From Verrucomicrobiota bacterium (GTDB taxonomy: Bacteria > Verrucomicrobiota > Verrucomicrobiia > Chthoniobacterales > Chthoniobacteraceae), in NCBI GenBank assembly GCA_009885995.1, contig VFJQ01000078.1, positions 1 through 57,076 on the forward strand: 57,076 bases of DNA, given 5' to 3'. The notes under the pieces were generated by a model that saw only the letters and a list, made by a program, of their open reading frames with translations, was not told the origin of the DNA and ran no database searches. A program made the translations under genes and the position numbers. The first letter of the stretch is position 1, and each line of letters opens with the position of its first letter. Positions 45,023 through 52,472 of this stretch are shown here, one piece after another.

Positions 45023-46879
45023 ATGGAAGCCGACCTAAGTGGCATGGATGAGCGATTTGAAAAAGCGGCGTCGGACTTGGTGGAGCTGCGCCAATTTCCG
45101 GGTATAGCGAAAGAGTTCTGGCCGCGGTTTCTCGGCGTGTGCGCGAATCTGGCATTGGCGGACGTGTGCGCGCTGGTGCTCGGTCGTCCGGGCCAGGCGC
45201 CGCGCTGGCAGAAGATCGGCGAGTGGAGCGCCGGGCCGGGGCAGCCGAGGCTGCGGGCGAATTTCCACGACTTCCTCGATCAAGCCGCGGAGCGCGCTGT
45301 CGCCGACGGGAATTTCATCGAGGACGATGGCGAGAGGGAGGGAGCGTTTCTGCTCGGCATGAGGCTGAAGCTGGCGCGCCCGGAAGACGAGGTGGCGCTA
45401 GTGGTGCTGGTGGTTGATTTCACAGAGCAGGCGGCGCGCGATGCACTGGCGCGGCTGGCCCTCGCGGCGGATACGCCTGCGCTTTACCAAGCGAACCTCG
45501 CGAGCCGGCAGGCGTCGGCGGACGTGGAGAAGTTCGCGACGGTGCTCGACTGGATGGTGCCGGTGAATGGCGAGCGCCGCTTCCTCGCGGCGCTGCTCGC
45601 GCTGTGCAACGGCGTGGCGGCGCGTTTGGCCTGCGACCGCGTGAGCCTTGGCTGGCAAGAGGGCGGCTATCTCAAGCTCAAGGCGATGAGCCGCACCGAG
45701 AAGTTCGACCGGCAGATGGCGGCGGCGCAGGCGCTCGAGATGGTGATGGAAGAGTGCGCGGATCAGGATGAGGAAATCTTGTGGCCGGTCGCGGAGGGAT
45801 CGACCGCGGTGACGCGCGATCACGAGAAATTCGCGCGCGATCAAAGCGTGGCGCACCTCTGCACAGTCCCGCTGCGGGCGGACGGGAACGTGATCGCGGT
45901 GCTGGCGTGCGAGCGACAGGCGTCGCCATTCACCACCGTGGAGATACAGCAACTCCGCCTGCTGTGCGATCAACTCACGCCGCGGCTCTCGGAGTTGAAG
46001 CGGCTCGATCGCTGGTTCGGCGCGCGGCTGACGGAAGATGTGCGCGAGCTTTTTGCGAAGTCGCTCGGGCCGGAGAAGACGTGGCCGAAGGTGTTCGCGA
46101 TCCTCGGCGTGCTCGTGCTCGCGGCGCTTTTTCTCGTGCGGTGGTCGTATCGTGCGGAGGGAAATTTCATCGTGCGCAGCGAGGCCGTCTCGTATCTCAC
46201 CGCGCCCTTTGACGGATACATCGAGAACGTGCCGGTGCGGACGGGCGACTTCCTGCGCAAGGGCGGCGAGATCGTGTCGCTGAACCGCGCGGAGCTGCTG
46301 CTCGAGCAGGCGTCGGCCGCTGCGGAGATCGCCCGATACGAGCGCGAGATGGAGAAGGCGCGCGCGGCAAAGCAACTCGCGGAGATGCGGATCGCCGAGG
46401 CGCTCGCGCAGCAATCGCGAGCGCGGCTGGACATGGTGAATCATCGCCTGGAGGTCGCGGTGATGCGGGCGCCGTTCGATGGCGTGATCGTCGAGGGCGA
46501 CCTGCGCGAGCGAATCGGCGCGCCGGTGAAAGTCGGCGAGCCCTTGTATAAAGTCGCTCGTCTCGATGGGCTCTTCGTCGAAGCGGAGGTGGACGAGCGC
46601 GATGTGAAGGACATCCTCGCGAGCAAGCGCGCGGAGTTCGCGTTCGTGTCGCAGCCGAAGAAGACATTCACCGCGAGCGTCATCGCCGTCGAACCGGCGG
46701 CGCTGGCGAAGAAAGAGGCGAACGTCTTCCTCGTGCGCCTCAAGCCGGACGCGGCGCCGGAGGAGTGGTGGCGGCCCGGCATGACGGGCGTGGCGAAGGT
46801 CGAGGTCGGGCAGCGAACGCTCTGGTGGATCCTCACGCATCGCACCGTCGATTTCCTGCGGCTGAAGTTCTGGTGGTAA
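45023..46879 (+). CDS. GAF domain-TM-HlyD adaptor fusion protein
   Basis: 618 residues. The N-terminal ~340 residues are cytoplasmic: an unassigned helical region (1-170) and a GAF-like sensor domain (about 185-320; VNGERRFLAALLALCNGVAA, RVSLGWQEGG, LCTVPLRADGNVIAVLACER). One membrane helix follows (about 356-373, VFAILGVLVLAALFLVRW). The periplasmic part is an HlyD adaptor: lipoyl half 1 (VSYLTAPFDGYIENVPVRTG), coiled-coil hairpin (about 425-475), lipoyl half 2 (VAVMRAPFDGVIVEGDLRER) and a beta-barrel (LFVEAEVDERDVKDILAS). A GAF sensor linked through the membrane to an adaptor is unusual and suggests that a small ligand gates assembly. It begins 3 bases after the first adaptor and ends 3 bases before the M50 gene. 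Confidence 0.88.
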   Translation: MEADLSGMDERFEKAASDLVELRQFPGIAKEFWPRFLGVCANLALADVCALVLGRPGQAPRWQKIGEWSAGPGQPRLRANFHDFLDQAAERAVADGNFIEDDGEREGAFLLGMRLKLARPEDEVALVVLVVDFTEQAARDALARLALAADTPALYQANLASRQASADVEKFATVLDWMVPVNGERRFLAALLALCNGVAARLACDRVSLGWQEGGYLKLKAMSRTEKFDRQMAAAQALEMVMEECADQDEEILWPVAEGSTAVTRDHEKFARDQSVAHLCTVPLRADGNVIAVLACERQASPFTTVEIQQLRLLCDQLTPRLSELKRLDRWFGARLTEDVRELFAKSLGPEKTWPKVFAILGVLVLAALFLVRWSYRAEGNFIVRSEAVSYLTAPFDGYIENVPVRTGDFLRKGGEIVSLNRAELLLEQASAAAEIARYEREMEKARAAKQLAEMRIAEALAQQSRARLDMVNHRLEVAVMRAPFDGVIVEGDLRERIGAPVKVGEPLYKVARLDGLFVEAEVDERDVKDILASKRAEFAFVSQPKKTFTASVIAVEPAALAKKEANVFLVRLKPDAAPEEWWRPGMTGVAKVEVGQRTLWWILTHRTVDFLRLKFWW

Positions 46880-46882
46880 GCC

Positions 46883-49036
46883 ATGGCCGACGCATCCTCC
46901 ACGTTCAGCGAGTCGTGGTATCGCGTGGCGAGCCAGCGCATCTGCTTGCGCCCGGGCGTGATCACGCGGCGGCAGAACTACCGCGGCGAGCGTTGGATCG
47001 TCCTCGAGAATCCGTTCAGCAATCAGTTCTTCCGGCTGCGGCCCGAGGCGTTTGAATTCATCGCGCGGCTGCGGCCGGACCGGACCGTCGAGCAGGTGTG
47101 GCAGGAATGCCTGAGCCGCTTCCCCGATCACGCGCCGGGGCAGGAAGCGGTGATCCAACTGCTCTCGCAGCTCTACTTCTCTAACCTGCTCCAATACGAT
47201 ACCGCAGCCGACGCTGCGCAGCTTTTCGAGCGTTACAAAAAGCGCCGCCAGCGCGAACTGGGCTCGCGGTTCCTGAACATCATGTTCATGCGCTTCCCGC
47301 TGCTCGATCCGGATCGCTTCCTCGTGAAGACGCTGCCGGTCGTGAGCAAACTCATCAGCCCCGTGGGCGCGCTGTTGTGGCTCATCGTCGTCGGCATCGG
47401 GCTCAAGACCGTCTTCGATCACTGGCCCGCGCTCTGGGACCAGACGCAGTCCGTGCTCTCGCCCGGGAATGTGCCGCTGCTCTACCTCGCGCTGATTTTT
47501 GTGAAGACGCTGCACGAGTTCGGCCACGCGTATTTCTGCCGAAAGTGGGGCGGCGAGGTGCATGTGATGGGCATCATGCTGATGATCTTCACGCCCGTGC
47601 CGTATGTGGATGCGTCGTCGAGCTGGGGCTTCCGCAGTCACGCGCGGCGCGCGCTGGTCGGCGGCGCGGGGATGATCGTCGAGGTATTCCTTGCGGCGAT
47701 CGCGGCGGTCGTATGGGCGAAGACCGGCCCCGGCGTGCTCCATTCGGTCGCGCACAACATCATGTTCGTCGCCTCCGTCTCGACGCTCGTCTTCAACCTC
47801 AACCCGCTGCTGCGCTTCGACGGCTACTACATCCTCAGCGACCTCCTCCAGGTGCCGAACCTGCACCAGCGGGCGATGCAGCAACTGCGCTATCTCGCCG
47901 AGCGCGATCTTTTCGGCGTGAAGAAACTGCACAGCCCGGCGCGGACGGCGTTGGGGGAATGGGGGTTCGCGACCTTCGGCGTCGGCGCGGGGATCTACCG
48001 CGTGATCGTCTTTGGCGGCATCCTCCTGGCCGTGGCGGATCGCTTTCTCGTCATCGGCATCGTCATGGCGATCGTGTGTCTGATCTCGTGGGTCACGGTG
48101 CCGGTGATCAAATTTGTGCGCTATCTCTCCAGCAGTCCGAAGCTCGAGCGCGTGCGCTTGCGCGCGGTCGGCGTGACCGCAGGGATCCTCGCGGCGTTGT
48201 TGATCCTGCTGCAAGTGATCCCGTTCCCGAGCCGCTTTCGCGCATCGGGCGTCGTGCGGGCGGCGGAGCGCACCGAGCTGGTGACGGAGGTCGCCGGCTC
48301 CGTCGCGGAGCTTCAGGCGAAGCCCGGCAGCCGTGTGGCGAAAGATCAGCCCTTGCTGCGGATGACCAACGCCGAGCTCGCGCTCGAACTCGCCCAGACT
48401 CGTGGCCGCGCGGCCGAAATCGACGCCCGCCTGCTCAAGGCGATGAAAGACGAGAGCGCCGATCTGAAGCCACTGATGGAGACGAAAGCCGCGATCGACG
48501 GACGCCTCGCGAAGCTGCGCGTCGACGTGGAGAAGCTCACCGTGCGCGCGCGGCACGAAGGCATCTGGATCGCGCCGGGCATCGAGGATTACATCGGCCG
48601 CTGGCTCACGCGCGGAGCAAACCTCGGCCTGCTCGTGAATCCGACCAGCTTCGAGTTCGTCGCGACGGTGCTGCAAGAGGACGCCGATGCGCTTTTCGCC
48701 CGCCATCTTCCCGGCGCCGAGGTGCGGCTGAAGCAGGACACCGGCACCGCGCTCGTGGTGAAAGACTGGCGCGTGATTCCCGGCGAGCAGCGCATGCTCC
48801 CATCGCCCGCGCTCGGTTGGCGTTCCGGTGGCGACGTGCCGGTCGAGATGAACGACGAGCGCGGGAACAAAACCGTGGAGCCATATTTCAAAGTCGTGGG
48901 CGCGCTCCCGGCCGCGGCTGAGTCGCTCTTCGACGGCAGCTCGGGAAAGATTCGCTTCAATCTCGAAGCCGAGCCGTTGCTGCCGCGCTGGGTGCGCCGC
49001 CTCCGCCAGCTCTTGCAAAAGCGCTATCAAATGTGA
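46883..49036 (+). CDS. PqqD-like/M50 site-2 protease fused to an HlyD module
   Basis: 717 residues. Residues ~15-115 resemble a PqqD-like peptide-binding winged domain (YRGERWIVLENPFSNQFFRL, VEQVWQECLSRFPDHAPGQE). Then comes a multi-span M50/S2P protease core with the zinc site HEFGHAYFCRKWGGEV (residues 211-226) and the second metal site FNLNPLLRFDGYYILSD (Asp 313). After further helices (about 370-450) a HlyD-like module follows: lipoyl half (GVVRAAERTELVTEVAGSVA), helical hairpin (about 495-545) and barrel. Zinc ligands are intact. Related proteins in Gram-positives (YydH-like) process and export small peptides. With two adaptors beside it, a peptide-processing export complex is a reasonable inference. 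Confidence 0.9.
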   Translation: MADASSTFSESWYRVASQRICLRPGVITRRQNYRGERWIVLENPFSNQFFRLRPEAFEFIARLRPDRTVEQVWQECLSRFPDHAPGQEAVIQLLSQLYFSNLLQYDTAADAAQLFERYKKRRQRELGSRFLNIMFMRFPLLDPDRFLVKTLPVVSKLISPVGALLWLIVVGIGLKTVFDHWPALWDQTQSVLSPGNVPLLYLALIFVKTLHEFGHAYFCRKWGGEVHVMGIMLMIFTPVPYVDASSSWGFRSHARRALVGGAGMIVEVFLAAIAAVVWAKTGPGVLHSVAHNIMFVASVSTLVFNLNPLLRFDGYYILSDLLQVPNLHQRAMQQLRYLAERDLFGVKKLHSPARTALGEWGFATFGVGAGIYRVIVFGGILLAVADRFLVIGIVMAIVCLISWVTVPVIKFVRYLSSSPKLERVRLRAVGVTAGILAALLILLQVIPFPSRFRASGVVRAAERTELVTEVAGSVAELQAKPGSRVAKDQPLLRMTNAELALELAQTRGRAAEIDARLLKAMKDESADLKPLMETKAAIDGRLAKLRVDVEKLTVRARHEGIWIAPGIEDYIGRWLTRGANLGLLVNPTSFEFVATVLQEDADALFARHLPGAEVRLKQDTGTALVVKDWRVIPGEQRMLPSPALGWRSGGDVPVEMNDERGNKTVEPYFKVVGALPAAAESLFDGSSGKIRFNLEAEPLLPRWVRRLRQLLQKRYQM

Positions 49037-49128
49037 CGCGCGGCTCGGCGGTGCCGCGCGCCGCCGGGGTGGGGGAATGTGAACTTGTGCCCTTGCCGCG
49101 CCGGGCGCGTCTGCTTTCCTGCGCGCCC

Positions 49129-50670
49129 ATGTCGAAGAAGCCTGTCGTTCTCATCATCCGCGATGGCTGGGGCATCAATCCCGGCGGTCGCGCGCAAGCG
49201 GAAGCCAACGGCGATGCCACGCTGCTCGCGAACACACCCTTTCACGATGGGCTCTACGCCACGGTTCCCATGGCGCGGCTCAGCGCATCCGGCATGGATG
49301 TCGGGTTGCCGCCGGGGCAGATGGGCAATTCGGAAGTCGGCCACCTCAACCTCGGCGCCGGGCGGATCGTTTATCAGGATCTCACGCGCATCAACAAAGC
49401 CATCATCGACGGCGACCTCGCGACGAACGCCGTCCTCCAACAGACCTTCGCTCACGCAAAGGGACGGCGGCTGCACTTCATCGGGCTCGTCAGCGATGGC
49501 GGCGTGCATTCGCACCAGGATCATCTCGTGGCGCTCTGCGCGGCGGCGAAGGCGGCGGGCGTGGAAGACATCATGGTCCACGCGATCACCGATGGGCGCG
49601 ATACTTCGCCGACCGGCGGCGCGGACTACCTCGCGCAGCTCAGCGCAGGGTTGGAGCCGAGCGGCGCAGTCATCGCCACAGTCATCGGGCGCTACTTTGC
49701 GATGGATCGCGATCACCGCGGGGAACGCACGAAGCTCGCGTGGGATGCGATCGTGCTGGGGCGGGGCGCGGTCTCTACGCTCCCGCCGGAGCAGGCGGTG
49801 CGGGAGGCGTATGCGAAGGAGCCGCGCGGCGATGAGTTCCTCCAGCCGATGATCTTCGCGCACGATAACGAGCAGCGCATCCGCGATGCCGACGTCGTGT
49901 TCTTCTTCAATTTCCGCGCCGATCGCGCGCGCCAGCTCTCGGTCGCCTTCATCCGCTCGGACTTTCCCGGCTTCGAACGCGAAATGATGCCGCGCGTCCA
50001 CTACGTCACTCTCACCGAATACGACGCGACCTACGGCGTGCCCGTGATCTTCCTGCCGCAAAGTCTCGCCAACATCCTCGGCGAAGTCGTCAGTCGCGCC
50101 GGGCTCAAGCAACTGCGCATCGCCGAGACGGAGAAGTATCCGCATGTGACCTACTTTTTTAACGGCGGCGTCGAGACGCAGTTCCCCGGCGAAGATCGGC
50201 AGATCATCCCGAGCCCGAAGGACGTGCCGACTTACGACCACAAGCCGCAGATGAGCGCGCCGGAAGTGACGGCGAAGGTGGTCGAACTGCTCCCGGAATA
50301 CGATCTCGTGATCCTCAACTTCGCCAACCCGGACATGGTCGGCCACACCGGCGTGGTCGAAGCGGGGATCAATGCCGTCGAGACCATCGACGACTGCGTG
50401 CGGCAGGTGGTGGAGAAGACGTTGAGCCTCGGTGGCCGGCTGCTGCTCACCGCGGACCACGGAAACTGCGAGCAGATGCGCAACGCCGACGGCTCGCCGA
50501 ACACCGCGCATACGACCAACCTCGTCCACTTCCTCTACGTCGCCGCCGACGCCGCTCAGCACCGGTGCGAAGACGGCATCCTCGCCGACGTTGCGCCCAC
50601 GCTGCTCGCGCTGCTCGGCCTCGCGCAGCCCGCGGAGATGACGGGGCGCAGCCTCGTGGTGAGGAAGTAG
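49129..50670 (+). CDS. gpmI: 2,3-bisphosphoglycerate-independent phosphoglycerate mutase
   Basis: 513 residues from the ATG at 49129. The alkaline-phosphatase-superfamily metal site is complete: Asp in VLIIRDGWG, the phospho-Ser in QMGNSEVGHLNLGAG, SDGGVHSH, AITDGRDTSP, GRYFAMDRDHR, FFNFRADRARQL, NPDMVGHTG and TADHGNCEQM. The enzyme interconverts 3- and 2-phosphoglycerate in glycolysis and needs manganese. It stands alone, and a TTGCCG-N17 hexamer at 49093 is a possible promoter. The tRNA-Gln gene follows. Confidence 0.97.
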   Translation: MSKKPVVLIIRDGWGINPGGRAQAEANGDATLLANTPFHDGLYATVPMARLSASGMDVGLPPGQMGNSEVGHLNLGAGRIVYQDLTRINKAIIDGDLATNAVLQQTFAHAKGRRLHFIGLVSDGGVHSHQDHLVALCAAAKAAGVEDIMVHAITDGRDTSPTGGADYLAQLSAGLEPSGAVIATVIGRYFAMDRDHRGERTKLAWDAIVLGRGAVSTLPPEQAVREAYAKEPRGDEFLQPMIFAHDNEQRIRDADVVFFFNFRADRARQLSVAFIRSDFPGFEREMMPRVHYVTLTEYDATYGVPVIFLPQSLANILGEVVSRAGLKQLRIAETEKYPHVTYFFNGGVETQFPGEDRQIIPSPKDVPTYDHKPQMSAPEVTAKVVELLPEYDLVILNFANPDMVGHTGVVEAGINAVETIDDCVRQVVEKTLSLGGRLLLTADHGNCEQMRNADGSPNTAHTTNLVHFLYVAADAAQHRCEDGILADVAPTLLALLGLAQPAEMTGRSLVVRK

Positions 50671-50679
50671 CTCAGCCCC

Positions 50680-50708
50680 TTGCAATGCGGTGCCGCGCGC
50701 GCTAAATC
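50680..50708 (+). promoter_or_regulatory. promoter of tRNA-Gln
   Basis: TTGCAA (50680-50685), a 17-base spacer and TAAATC (50703-50708) lie 11 bases before the first tRNA base, the right distance for a sigma-70-type promoter of a stable RNA. Confidence 0.6.
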
Positions 50709-50719
50709 GCCGCCCATCT

Positions 50720-50793
50720 TGGCCGATGGTGTAATGGCAGCACAGGTGACTTTGACTCACCTAGTCTAGGTTCGAATCCTAGTCGGCCAGCCA
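50720..50793 (+). tRNA. trnQ: tRNA-Gln (anticodon TTG)
   Basis: A complete cloverleaf: acceptor TGGCCGA pairs with TCGGCCA (7 of 7), D arm with GTGT and GCAC, anticodon stem GGTGA/TCACC with loop CTTTGAC (anticodon TTG, reads CAA), T arm CTAGG TTCGAAT CCTAG, discriminator G and encoded CCA. The gene is intact. A truncated integrase gene on the opposite strand ends inside it (50766), so it has served as an integration site with the 3' half restored. Confidence 0.97.
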
Positions 50794-51068
50794 TTTACGG
50801 CAGAATGCCCCTCCGCGGCAGGTTTTGCCAACTCGTGACTTAGACGCTCGCTTTCAGGGACTTCCGCCGGAATGTCGCTCATTCCGTTCGTGCCAGGTCG
50901 AGGCACCAAATGCCGCGCAATGTCTGAATTGGTTGCGCATAGAGTTGCGTCCTCTGTGAACGCTGGAAGCCCCGTCACCGCTTCCCAAATCGGCAACGCT
51001 TCCGCATCCGTGTAGGTATCCAACGTCAGGCGCAAATCGCTGTGTCGAAGGATCAACTTCCGAACGTG
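50766..51068 (-). pseudogene. C-terminal fragment of a tyrosine recombinase at tRNA-Gln
   Basis: The translation VRKLILRHSDLRLTLDTYTD followed by ALPIWEAVTGLP is the end of a phage-type integrase (the LRHSDLRLT...YTD region, with the catalytic Tyr in DTYTD). The last residues read antisense through the tRNA, as usual for integrases overlapping their att site. The N-terminal two thirds are replaced by IS sequence at 51069. It is not functional. Confidence 0.8.
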
Positions 51069-51462
51069 GGGGTCAACTTTTGATCTCCACGGCAAGGATC
51101 TGCCGGCGGCCTTCCCAGTCGATGCCGATGCCCAGCTTGCGCCCACGCAAGAACCCGTGCTCGCGCAGTGCCCCGAGCAGCAAGAGATGGATGGCTTCGA
51201 GTTGCTCCAGCGAAAGCCGCTCGCGGATCACGCTCAGGCTGGAATGATCCGGCGTCGCCTCCGTGAGGCTGTAGCCGAGATAGCCTCGGATCGAGAGGCT
51301 GTCCGCACAGCGGCTGGCGATGGCCCGCTCGCTGGGCAGATCCTCGAAGAAGCCCACGGTGAGCATCTTCAAATAGATCTCCCGAAGATCTCGCTCGTAG
51401 CGCTCATCTATTGTCTCCCCGTGGCACCCGCTCGGCGCTGGCTGCATCATTGTTGCACACAT
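51069..51462 (-). pseudogene. mosaic of transposase fragments (IS1182-type plus IS256-type)
   Basis: Frame reading leftward: RYERDLREIYLKMLTVGFFE, SERAIASRCADSLSIRGYLG, TEATPDHSSLSVIRERL and FLRGRKLGI, which is the N-terminal half of an IS1182-like transposase. It then continues as IDWEGRRQILAVE, which is characteristic of IS256-type transposases, and stops at 51073. The sequence is therefore at least two IS remnants joined together. The integrase fragment adjoins at 51068. Confidence 0.65.
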
Positions 51463-51491
51463 ATTCGCCCCGAGTTGGCTGCATCATTGTT
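51439..51491. repeat. two direct copies of a 16-base sequence
   Basis: TGGCTGCATCATTGTT occurs at 51439-51454 and at 51476-51491. The 21 bases between them are unrelated. Copies this close suggest slippage or a small duplication during IS activity. Confidence 0.6.
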
Positions 51492-51538
51492 TTCGAGTCG
51501 CCGCAAGCCAACCGAGTTTGGCGGCATTGTAAGCTAAA

Positions 51539-51841
51539 GGGCACATCTAATAACCCACTTTTGCTAACAACGTGTATTGCATAGGTGATCCCTTGGGGAT
51601 GCGCTCGAAAACCACGTCGAAGTGGCTCCGATTAATAACCTCGTCCAGACGTGCCAGCGGGTCACCCATGGCCTGTAGTTCTTCCAGTCGCATCGCCTGG
51701 TCAAAAAGCCCGCTCTCTTTGGGTCGGAGATACTTGCTCATCGTCCCGCCATCTCATCACAGCCACGCTCTATCGGGAAACAAACTCGATCCTCTTTTGC
51801 AACTGATGCTTGCTTCATAAGTGGGGTTTTCAGAGGTGCCC
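51539..51841 (-). mobile_element. ~300-bp miniature IS5-like element with terminal inverted repeats
   Basis: The left end GGGCACATCTAATAACCCAC (51539-51558) and the reverse complement of the right end (51821-51841, begins GGGCACCTCTGAAAACCCC) are near-identical inverted repeats. Between them is only the first 64 codons of an IS5-type transposase. This is an internally deleted, non-autonomous element. Clear target duplications are not visible. Confidence 0.7.
51547..51741 (-). pseudogene. N-terminal remnant of an IS5-family transposase
   Basis: 64 residues starting at 51741: MSKYLRPKESGLFDQAMRLE followed by MGDPLARLDEVINRSHFD, the helical N-terminal region of IS5-type transposases. After residue ~48 the sequence diverges (ERIPKGSPMQYTLLAKVGY) and stops within the left terminal repeat. 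The DDE catalytic domain is missing. It may still act as a truncated binder of the element ends, but that is speculative. Confidence 0.7.
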
Positions 51842-52381
51842 TTACGCGGTGGACCCGGACACGGGCAAGGTGCTGTGGGAATACGAGAAAGCTTTCGACA
51901 AACGCAGCGTGAGTTCGCCGTTCATCGCGGGGACATCGTCTTCGGCTCCAGCGGGAATACGACGACTGCGATCAAGGCGGGAGATGCGACCGCCTCGGGG
52001 AAACCGGAACTGGCCTATCAAATCAGAAAGTCCGCGCCCTACGTGCCCACGGGCGTCGCGGTGGGCGATCTCGTCTGGCTTTGGAGCGATGGCGGCATCG
52101 TCACGTGTCTCCACGCGCCGACGGGTGAAGTCCGCTTTCAGGAACGCTTCGGCGGGAACTTCTTCGGCTCGCCGGTCTGGGTGGATGGACGGCTCTTCTG
52201 CGTCTCGACTTCGGGTGAAATCGACCTAGTGGAGGCGAGCGAGAAGTTCAACGTGCTCCACCGCTTTCCACTCGAAGAACTCTGCCACTCCACTCCCGCC
52301 GTCGCGGGCGGACGCCTGTATATCCGCACGGAAAAACATCTCATCAGCATCGGCGGCGAGAAGGCTGCGCCTCGTCCGTAA
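51842..52381 (+). pseudogene. C-terminal part of a PQQ-type beta-propeller protein, frameshifted
   Basis: The first stretch reads AVDPDTGKVLWEYEKAF through SSPFIAG, then the frame shifts near 51937-51942 into DIVFGSSGNTTTAIKAGDAT, YVPTGVAVGDLVWLWSDGGI, GEIDLVEASEKFNVLHRFPL and AVAGGRLYIRTEKHLISIGG. These are the blade repeats of PQQ-like (WD40-like) secreted proteins. The start of the gene is lost at the border of the miniature IS. No complete product can be made. Confidence 0.75.
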
Positions 52382-52408
52382 GCGGCGGCACGGGCAACTG
52401 CCGGCGAT

Positions 52409-52448
52409 CCGCAGATTTCGCAGATTTCGCAGATTCGCGCAGATTTTC
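52409..52448. repeat. tandem GCAGATTTC repeat
   Basis: Four imperfect copies of the 9-10 base unit CGCAGATTT(C) follow each other. This CGCAGATTTCGCAG-type array is another interspersed repeat family of environmental genomes. It lies just before the GTG start of the DUF1501 gene. Confidence 0.7.
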
Positions 52449-52472
52449 ACGCGGCTGGAAGATTGATTCGGC

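Noticed and set aside
45398..49030. A 1210-residue minus-strand frame antisense to the HlyD/M50 genes
   Set aside because: It is composed of His, Arg, Glu and Ala without domain patterns, while the + strand carries the complete GAF, HlyD and M50 motifs.
49027..50760. 577-residue minus-strand frame antisense to gpmI
   Set aside because: gpmI is complete with all metal ligands on the + strand; the opposite frame has no motifs.
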